Positions 1-4,574 of a stretch of 5,831 nt of DNA are shown here, piece by piece. The position numbers were made by a program, and so were the translations under genes. Source of the DNA: Planctomycetota bacterium (GTDB lineage: Bacteria; Planctomycetota; Phycisphaerae; Phycisphaerales; UBA1924). The notes beneath the pieces were generated by a model that worked only from the letters and a program-made list of their open reading frames with translations, was not told where the DNA came from and searched no databases. The stretch's first letter is position 1. Each line of letters opens with the position of its first letter. The stretch is taken from positions 1-5,831 of the forward strand of contig JAEYTB010000247.1 in NCBI GenBank assembly GCA_023434205.1, in the 5' to 3' direction.

Positions 1-288
1 CTCCTCAACCACGAGAAGCGCGCCACCGAGTACGCCCTGGTCGAGAGCCAACGCCCCAACTACACGATCAAGTTCCCCCAGATCGACGCCTACCACGTTG
101 GTCAGTTCATCAACCTCTGGCAGATCGCCACGGCGTACGCGGGCCTCCTGCTCAACATCGATGCGTACGACCAGCCCGCCGTGGAACTGGGCAAGCAGGC
201 CACCTTTGGCCTGATGGGCCGCGCGGGCTACGAGAAGTACCAGAACGCCGTGGCCCAGACCCTCGGCCCGCCGCGACGGATCATCTGA
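1..288 (+). CDS. pgi: Glucose-6-phosphate isomerase, C-terminal 95 residues (5' end outside window)
   Basis: This is the end of a gene for the enzyme that interconverts glucose 6-phosphate and fructose 6-phosphate in the cytoplasm (glycolysis and gluconeogenesis). Frame 1 is open from the first base to a TGA at 286-288. The 95 visible residues carry the family's C-terminal signature: an INLWQIATAYAGLLLNI helix followed by DAYDQPAVELGK (about residues 54-65). The lysine of VELGK (visible residue 65) corresponds to the active-site lysine near the C-terminus of known isomerases. The residue after QP is alanine where many homologues have glycine (QPG or QWG), a mild variation. The terminal PPRRII tail is not conserved. 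The stop codon overlaps an ATG (TGATG), which opens a 25-codon frame in the gap that follows. The family assignment is secure; length and start cannot be judged because about four fifths of the protein lies to the left. Confidence 0.92.
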   Translation, partial: LLNHEKRATEYALVESQRPNYTIKFPQIDAYHVGQFINLWQIATAYAGLLLNIDAYDQPAVELGKQATFGLMGRAGYEKYQNAVAQTLGPPRRII

Positions 289-331
289 TGCCGGGGTTTT
301 ATCTGACCTGCCCTGTCCCCGCGAATCCGCG

Positions 332-356
332 GCGGGCCCATACACCCAAGGCCCGC
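332..356 (+). terminator. GC-rich hairpin after pgi, possible terminator without a T tract
   Basis: GCGGGCC at 332-338 pairs perfectly with GGCCCGC at 350-356 across an 11-base loop. A smaller 5-bp stem (CCGCG 319-323 with CGCGG 328-332) lies just before it and shares base 332, so the two compete slightly. No run of T follows, so a classical intrinsic terminator is not shown. In a GC-rich genome a 7-bp stem can arise by chance. The position, between pgi and the next gene on the same strand, is the main reason to list it. Confidence 0.25.
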
Positions 357-362
357 ACCGAA

Positions 363-368
363 TAACAT
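363..368 (+). promoter_or_regulatory. Weak -10-like hexamer just ahead of the pseudokinase start
   Basis: TAACAT at 363-368 matches the sigma70-type -10 consensus TATAAT at four of six positions and is the only AT-rich spot in the gap. Transcription starting about seven bases downstream would fall on the GTG (375) or ATG (378) start, giving a leaderless mRNA. That would fit the absence of any Shine-Dalgarno sequence there. No convincing -35 element is present 17 bases upstream (ATACAC). This is a weak call. Confidence 0.15.
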
Positions 369-374
369 GACGCC

Positions 375-1184
375 GTGATGCAGCCCGGCTGGTTCGGCCC
401 ATACCGCCTCGTCCGCGCCCTGGAGGCCACCCGCGTGGGCCCCCGCGAGACCAACCCCGCGCGCGCTCCCCACGCGCGCCGCTGGGCCGCCGTACACGAG
501 CGGGAAACAAGCGGCCACCTCGTCTATACCCTCAAGCTCGCCAAGCACCGCCTCAACGCGCGGCGCTTCACCAACGCCCTGGAGCGGATCGCCCTCCTCA
601 ACCACCCCCACCTGCTCCCCGTGGAGACCTACTCCCTCGATGAGGAATGGGGCGGCGTCATTGTCACCCCCTACCTCGGCGACCCCGGCGGCGTCGTCAC
701 GCTCGAGGAACTGCTCGACGCCAAGGGCGGACGCATGGACCCCTTCGAGGTCCAGCGCGGCGTGACCCACCTGCTCGAGGGCCTCGCGGCGGCCCACGCG
801 CAGGGTATCGCCGACGGCAACCTCTGGCTCGACCGTGTCCACGTTGACCCCCGCGGCTCGCTCCGCGTAGAGCTTGTCGGCCTGTGGCGCGAGATGTGGC
901 GCGGCGGCGAGGTCGCAGAGGTGGTCGCGCGTGATGACATCCGCGCCGTCGCCGCGATGGCCTACCGCATGCTGACGGGCGTCGAGCACGGCACCGGGCC
1001 GGGCGCCCCGCTCGAAGGCCGCTGGGAGTCCTGGCTCCGGCGCGGCCTGGACCCACTCGACGGCTTTAGCACCGCGGAGGCCGCGCTCCGCGAGCTCCCC
1101 TCCGGGCAGGCCGTCGCGAAGTCTTTGGGAGCGTCCGGCGCGATCCGTGCCGCCGTGTCGCGCGTCCGCGCCGCCATGCTCTGA
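375..1184 (+). CDS. Protein kinase-like protein lacking catalytic motifs (pseudokinase)
   Basis: A cytoplasmic protein of 268-269 residues with the layout of a bacterial Ser/Thr kinase domain but predicted to be inactive. Visible kinase features: an N-lobe opening FGPYRLVRALE (7-17), a VAIK-like strand YTLKLAK with K54, an alpha-C to beta-4 segment LLNHPHLLPVE (74-84), a hinge VTPYL (97-101), an AAAHAQGI helix before the catalytic loop (138-145), an alpha-F segment DDIRAVAAMAYRMLTG (187-202) and a final C-lobe helix (about 231-241). Aligned by eye, HRDLKPxN becomes D147-G-N-L-W-L-D-R154: the catalytic Asp is N149, the Lys W151 and the metal-binding Asn R154. DFG becomes L167-V-G169. The glycine-rich loop is unrecognisable and the alpha-C Glu position is probably Ala. 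There is no membrane segment. GTG 375 and ATG 378 are adjacent possible starts, with no clear ribosome binding site. It ends 10 bases from a convergent gene. The fold assignment is by motif spacing and the function is unknown. Confidence 0.75.
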   Translation: MMQPGWFGPYRLVRALEATRVGPRETNPARAPHARRWAAVHERETSGHLVYTLKLAKHRLNARRFTNALERIALLNHPHLLPVETYSLDEEWGGVIVTPYLGDPGGVVTLEELLDAKGGRMDPFEVQRGVTHLLEGLAAAHAQGIADGNLWLDRVHVDPRGSLRVELVGLWREMWRGGEVAEVVARDDIRAVAAMAYRMLTGVEHGTGPGAPLEGRWESWLRRGLDPLDGFSTAEAALRELPSGQAVAKSLGASGAIRAAVSRVRAAML

Positions 1185-1194
1185 GATTGCCGGG

Positions 1195-3207
1195 CTATTG
1201 CGGCAGGGGCCGCGGCCGCTCCGCCGCCTTGTTCTCGGCCTCGCGCTCGGCGACGAGTTGCTTGATCCCGTCCACGTACGCCCGCTGCTCGGGCGTCATG
1301 CTCGACCGGAACCGGGCCTCGATCTCCTGCAGAATCCGCCCCGCCCGCGGCCCCTCCTTGGCCAGTTCCAGCCCCCGCAGCCACCCCTCGACCGGAGCCT
1401 TGAGCCCCTCGGCGACCTCCACCTGCCCGGTGCCGAGCAGCGCGGCGCACCGAAGAGCTGCGACCCGGTCGCCGGCCACCAGCTCATCCGCGAAGGGCGC
1501 GGCGTCCAGCGTCGCGAGGGCCGCCTCCGCCTGCCCCTGGCCCAGTTCCAGGTCCGCGAGCAGGGCCGCCCCTTCGGCGATCGCCGCGAGCTTGGCCGGG
1601 TCCTTGCCCTCCGACATCACCCGATCGGCCGAAACCAGCAGCCCGAGCATCGCCCGGCGCAGGACCAGGTCGCCCACATCTCCCGCGACGCTCAGCAGCT
1701 CCCCCGCCTCCAGGCCGTTGGCCGTCCGCAGGATCGCCCGCTGCGCCACGTCCGGCGCGGGCAGCGGCAGCATCAGCAGCCGCCGGACGCGCTCCGCCGT
1801 GGGCCCGTTCACCAGCACCGCCCGCGATGCCAGATCGAACAGGTCGCGGTCGTACGTTGCGGCGTCCAGGATTGCCTCCCCAAACTCCTCGTACCAGACC
1901 AGGGCTTCGCCGGCGGCCTGGCGGATGGCCGGCAAATCCGACTTCATCAGCGGTGCGAGCCGCTCGCGGTCCTCGTCTCCACCGATCGCGGCCATCAGCG
2001 AGACGCTCGCCGGCGTCATCTCCTCGGCCGTCAGCGCCCGCACCGCGCCCAGTAGCCGTGACCGGCCCTCCGGGGTGAGTTGGCCCGCGCGGTCCATCCA
2101 CCACGCCGCCTCGAACGCCGCCTCCCGCGCGGGCGTCGGCGCCTCGACCCAGCGGAGCACCGCGTCGGTCAGACCAACGGTGGGCCACCGTGCCGCGGCC
2201 AGCAGCAGGTCCTCCGCCGCGGCGGCGTCGGTTTCTTGCACCAGCGCCGCACCGACCGCTTCCGCCGCGCCCTCGGGCGCAAGCTGCCGCACCAGCACCG
2301 CGGCGTCCGCGCGGACGCCCGGGTTCGGGTGCCCCAGCAACCGCAGCGACGCCCCGCCGACGGGCCCGTCGAGCTGCACGCCCGCCGAAAGCTCCCGCCG
2401 GACCAGCTCAAAGCCCAGGCGCCGGACCTCCGCCGTGTCGTTGAGCAGCAGCGAGCCCAGCAGGTCTGGGCGGTCCTCCGGCCGGGTTGCAAGGTGCAGC
2501 CGCCGCAGCGTCTCCACAAGCTGCCCCACGGCGGCCTGTCGGCCCTCTTCCAGCCGCCGCTCCCGCGCCGCGAGCGCCGAGAACAGCCTCGAGCGCCACT
2601 GCGCATCGGAGAGTTGCTGAACTTCCGCCACATACCCCAGCCACGCCGCGGGTTCCATGGCGATGTCGTCGCGGGCCGAGACGCGCGCCAGGCACCGCAT
2701 GGCCGGCGCGGACGCCGGGCTTTCGTCGGCCACGTACCGCCCCAGGATCCGCACCGTGTCCCGCAGCCTGAACGCCCCCAGCGCCGGGATGATGCGTGCC
2801 GCTTCCTCCGGCGAGCCCGCCGCCGCCAGGTGCTGCGTCACCATCGGGAACAGCCGCACCGGCGCCTCCGCCATGCCCGCGAACCCATCGATCACCGCCT
2901 GCCCGGCGCTGGTCCCCTGCTCGGCCAGCATCTGCCGGAGCAGCCCGAGCACCACCGCATCCTCCGAGAGGGCGATCAGTTCTCGGGCCGCGTCGGCCCG
3001 CTGCTGCGGCGTGCTGAAGTCGTCGCGGATCACCACGACCGCCGCACGCGCCCGCGCCGGAAGCTCAGACTCCGCTTCAACCTGCGCCGCTTCCGCCTGC
3101 GCGATCGCCCGCGGCACGCACACCGCCCAGCCGGCGCACGCGACCAGCGCCAGCGCGTAACACCCGCGCCGTGCGATCAGCGATCTGCTGACGGCCCCGA
3201 GCAACAT
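1195..3207 (-). CDS. Exported alpha-helical (HEAT/TPR-like) repeat protein
   Basis: A 670-residue protein from the ATG at 3205-3207, chosen because GGAG lies seven bases upstream and because this start puts a signal peptide at the N-terminus. A GTG at 3249 would add 14 residues but has no such site. Residues 8-14 are basic (RSLIARR), followed by a hydrophobic stretch (about 16-32) and an AIA-QA site for signal peptidase I near 36/37. LVAC at 21-24 also fits a lipobox, so a lipoprotein is an alternative. The rest is an Ala/Leu/Arg/Glu-rich array of helical pairs. Segments resembling HEAT repeats are NDTAEVRRLGFELVRREL (256-273), HPNPGVRADAAVLVRQL (293-309) and KSDLPAIRQAAGEALVWY (422-439). A TPR-like stretch with LELGQGQAEAALATL lies at about 553-567. 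The tail (about 636-670) is charged and Pro-ended. Such arrays usually bind proteins. There is no catalytic motif. It is the last gene of the presumed operon, 58 bases after the TrpB-like gene. I do not recognise a specific family. Confidence 0.85.
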   Translation of the reverse strand: MLLGAVSRSLIARRGCYALALVACAGWAVCVPRAIAQAEAAQVEAESELPARARAAVVVIRDDFSTPQQRADAARELIALSEDAVVLGLLRQMLAEQGTSAGQAVIDGFAGMAEAPVRLFPMVTQHLAAAGSPEEAARIIPALGAFRLRDTVRILGRYVADESPASAPAMRCLARVSARDDIAMEPAAWLGYVAEVQQLSDAQWRSRLFSALAARERRLEEGRQAAVGQLVETLRRLHLATRPEDRPDLLGSLLLNDTAEVRRLGFELVRRELSAGVQLDGPVGGASLRLLGHPNPGVRADAAVLVRQLAPEGAAEAVGAALVQETDAAAAEDLLLAAARWPTVGLTDAVLRWVEAPTPAREAAFEAAWWMDRAGQLTPEGRSRLLGAVRALTAEEMTPASVSLMAAIGGDEDRERLAPLMKSDLPAIRQAAGEALVWYEEFGEAILDAATYDRDLFDLASRAVLVNGPTAERVRRLLMLPLPAPDVAQRAILRTANGLEAGELLSVAGDVGDLVLRRAMLGLLVSADRVMSEGKDPAKLAAIAEGAALLADLELGQGQAEAALATLDAAPFADELVAGDRVAALRCAALLGTGQVEVAEGLKAPVEGWLRGLELAKEGPRAGRILQEIEARFRSSMTPEQRAYVDGIKQLVAEREAENKAAERPRPLPQ

Positions 3208-3214
3208 GCAAGAA

Positions 3215-3218
3215 CTCC
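3215..3218 (-). promoter_or_regulatory. Shine-Dalgarno site that sets the start of the repeat-protein gene
   Basis: On the minus strand GGAG precedes the ATG at 3205-3207 with a seven-base spacer (3208-3214). This is the clearest ribosome binding site in the window. It decides between this ATG and the upstream in-frame GTG at 3249. Confidence 0.7.
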
Positions 3219-3227
3219 AGACACAAG

Positions 3228-3244
3228 GGTGCGAGCCACGCACC
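3228..3244 (-). terminator. Intercistronic hairpin between the TrpB-like and repeat-protein genes
   Basis: Read on the minus strand, GGTGCG (3244-3239) pairs perfectly with CGCACC (3233-3228) around the five-base loop TGGCT. It begins 21 bases after the stop of the TrpB-like gene and ends nine bases before the ribosome binding site of the repeat-protein gene. The bases just after it (CTTGTGTCT) are moderately T-rich but not a T run. It could be a weak terminator or attenuator, or an mRNA stability stem that changes the dose of the last gene relative to the first two. Placement in a noncoding gap is suggestive. Function is inferred. Confidence 0.35.
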
Positions 3245-3265
3245 GGCACATCCTAGACCCAGCCC

Positions 3266-4528
3266 TCAATCCCGCGACGCCCTTCCCTCCAACTTTGACG
3301 CAAGTTCAACATCCCGGTCGCCCCGTCCCCACAGATTCACGACAATGTTCTGGTCCGCCTTCATCTCCCCCGCGAGCCGCAGCGCCTCCGCCACGGCGTG
3401 CGCCGCCTCGACCGACGCCAGGATCCCTTCGGTCCGTGCAAGCAGGTTCATCGCGTGGAGCGCCTCTTCATCACCTACCGCCGTGTACCGCACCCGGCCG
3501 AGGTCTTTCCAGTACGCGTGCTCCGGCCCCGCGAACCCGTACGCGAGGCCCGACGCGATCGTCTGCACCCCCGCCCCCTCCAGGGTGTACCCGGCCTGCC
3601 CCAGCGCCCTTCCGGGCCGGCCCATCGAGAGCGGCGCCGCGTGCTCACCCGGCGCGCCCGAGCGGCCGCCCGCCTCGACCCCCACCAGCTTCACCGCGCT
3701 GTCGTCCACGAACGGGTAGAACACCCCCGCCGCCTCGGCTCCCAAACCGACGCACGACACCACGACGTCGGGCAGCTTGGTACACAGCCGCAGCGACTGG
3801 GCCATCAGTTCCCGCCCGACGATGGACTGGAAGTCCCGCACCATCGCGGGCAGGGGGTGCGCCCCCACCGCCGCGGGGGGCACCAGCAGCACCGCACCCG
3901 GCTCGCGCCTCCAGGCCTCCCAGGCCGCCTCGAGCGACCCCATGCGCCCCTCGCCCTCGCTCACCCTCGCGCCGAACAGGCCCGCCACCTCTACCGCCCG
4001 GTCCTCGGTCGGCCTGAACAGCTGGCACTCCAAGCCCATGTGCGCCGCGGCGGCCGCCACCGCAACCCCGTGGGCCCCACCCGCCGTGGGCGCCACCAGC
4101 CGCCGGGCCCCCGCCTTCACCGCCAGCAGCGCGAACCCCAAGGCGTGGTTGATCGCGCCCGACCCGGTTCCGGCCAGGTCCTCGCGCTTCAGCCAGATTT
4201 TGGCGCCCTCGCCCCGGGGCAGCCTCCGGCGGGCCTGTGCGGTCAACCCCTCGGCCCCGTACAGCGGCGTCGCCCGACCGGCGAAGCTCCGCAGGTGCTC
4301 CATCAGTTCATCCCAGAGCCCCGGGTCCTCGCACGCCCGCCCGTACCAGTCCTCCACCTGGCCCAGGGCCGCCCGGAAATCCTCGCCCGCCTCGTTGCCC
4401 CCGTAGGCCCCGAACATCCCCTCCGGCGTGGGCACCTCCGAAACCCGCGGCGGGGGCGCGGGCTTGGGGGGAACCACCGAACCGTTGGAACGTGCTGGAG
4501 CGGGTGGCCTCATAGATGAGGTATTCAT
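3266..4528 (-). CDS. Tryptophan synthase beta chain-like protein without the PLP-binding lysine (probable pseudoenzyme)
   Basis: A 420-residue homologue of TrpB, the PLP enzyme that joins indole and serine. Family segments run in order along the whole length: GMFGAYGG (37-44), GRATPLY (84-90), IWLKREDL (111-118), HPLPAMVRDFQSIVG (224-238), VFYPFVDDSAVKLVGVEAGG (269-288), GPEHAYWKDLGRVRY (334-348), EGILASVEAAHA (367-378) and VVNLWGRGDRDVE (396-408). Key residues are changed. HKIN becomes G124-A-I-N127, so the Schiff-base lysine is A125 (codon 4154-4156). The ETGAGQHG glutamate is P147. The phosphate loop GGGSNA is GLGAEA (261-266). GLDYP is GLAYG (A329). The serine facing the PLP ring nitrogen is W400. 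PLP chemistry is therefore unlikely. Known TrpB proteins are around 400 residues, so it is full length, with an added Pro-rich stretch at 1-35. No trpA is adjacent. It starts 46 bases after the MFS gene; a GGTGG near the ATG is only a weak ribosome site. An automatic 'tryptophan synthase' label would mislead. Confidence 0.9.
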   Translation of the reverse strand: MNTSSMRPPAPARSNGSVVPPKPAPPPRVSEVPTPEGMFGAYGGNEAGEDFRAALGQVEDWYGRACEDPGLWDELMEHLRSFAGRATPLYGAEGLTAQARRRLPRGEGAKIWLKREDLAGTGSGAINHALGFALLAVKAGARRLVAPTAGGAHGVAVAAAAAHMGLECQLFRPTEDRAVEVAGLFGARVSEGEGRMGSLEAAWEAWRREPGAVLLVPPAAVGAHPLPAMVRDFQSIVGRELMAQSLRLCTKLPDVVVSCVGLGAEAAGVFYPFVDDSAVKLVGVEAGGRSGAPGEHAAPLSMGRPGRALGQAGYTLEGAGVQTIASGLAYGFAGPEHAYWKDLGRVRYTAVGDEEALHAMNLLARTEGILASVEAAHAVAEALRLAGEMKADQNIVVNLWGRGDRDVELASKLEGRASRD

Positions 4529-4530
4529 CG

Positions 4531-4543
4531 CCGGGCCACCCGG
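4531..4543 (-). promoter_or_regulatory. Small hairpin at the translation start of the TrpB-like gene
   Basis: On the minus strand CCGGG (4543-4539), loop TGG, then CCCGG (4535-4531) form a perfect five-bp stem that ends two bases before the ATG at 4526-4528. The only purine-rich candidate for ribosome binding, GGTGG, spans stem and loop. Folding would cover the initiation region, and ribosomes finishing the transporter gene 46 bases upstream could open it. Alternatively it is a chance GC stem. Function is inferred. Confidence 0.25.
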
Positions 4544-4574
4544 TTCGGCTTGAAGTTACGCCCGCCCCACTCTT

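Noticed and set aside
228..989. 253-codon - strand frame over the pgi end and the pseudokinase gene
   Set aside because: It overlaps the clear pgi C-terminus and has no ribosome site or recognisable motif. The kinase-like frame on the other strand has ordered motifs.
1188..1205. Five-bp stem TGCCG/CGGCA across the two convergent stop codons
   Set aside because: The stem is short, the loop is eight bases, and no T run follows on either strand. It is too weak to call a shared terminator.
1208..1217. Perfect palindrome GGCCGCGGCC
   Set aside because: It lies inside the coding end of the repeat protein. Such GC palindromes are expected by chance at this base composition.
1187..2620. 477-codon + strand frame antisense to the repeat-protein gene
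   Set aside because: The translation is Ser/Arg/Ala-rich without domains, while the opposite strand has a signal peptide, a ribosome site and helical repeats.
3247..3249. Upstream GTG start for the repeat-protein gene
   Set aside because: It lacks a ribosome site, would put the intercistronic hairpin inside the coding sequence and would push the signal peptide away from the N-terminus. The ATG at 3205-3207 has GGAG at ideal spacing.
2080..4017. 645-codon open frame on the + strand
   Set aside because: It runs antisense across two well-supported genes and the gap between them. Its product is a Pro/Arg-rich low-complexity chain with no family signature, as expected for an antisense frame in GC-rich DNA.
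3398..4519. 373-codon + strand frame antisense to the TrpB-like gene
   Set aside because: The opposite strand aligns with TrpB along its full length; this frame gives Arg/Pro/His-rich sequence only.
3266..4528. Frameshifted or decaying trpB pseudogene
   Set aside because: The frame is intact over 420 codons and the family segments are in order. The changes cluster in the active site, which looks like repurposing, not decay.
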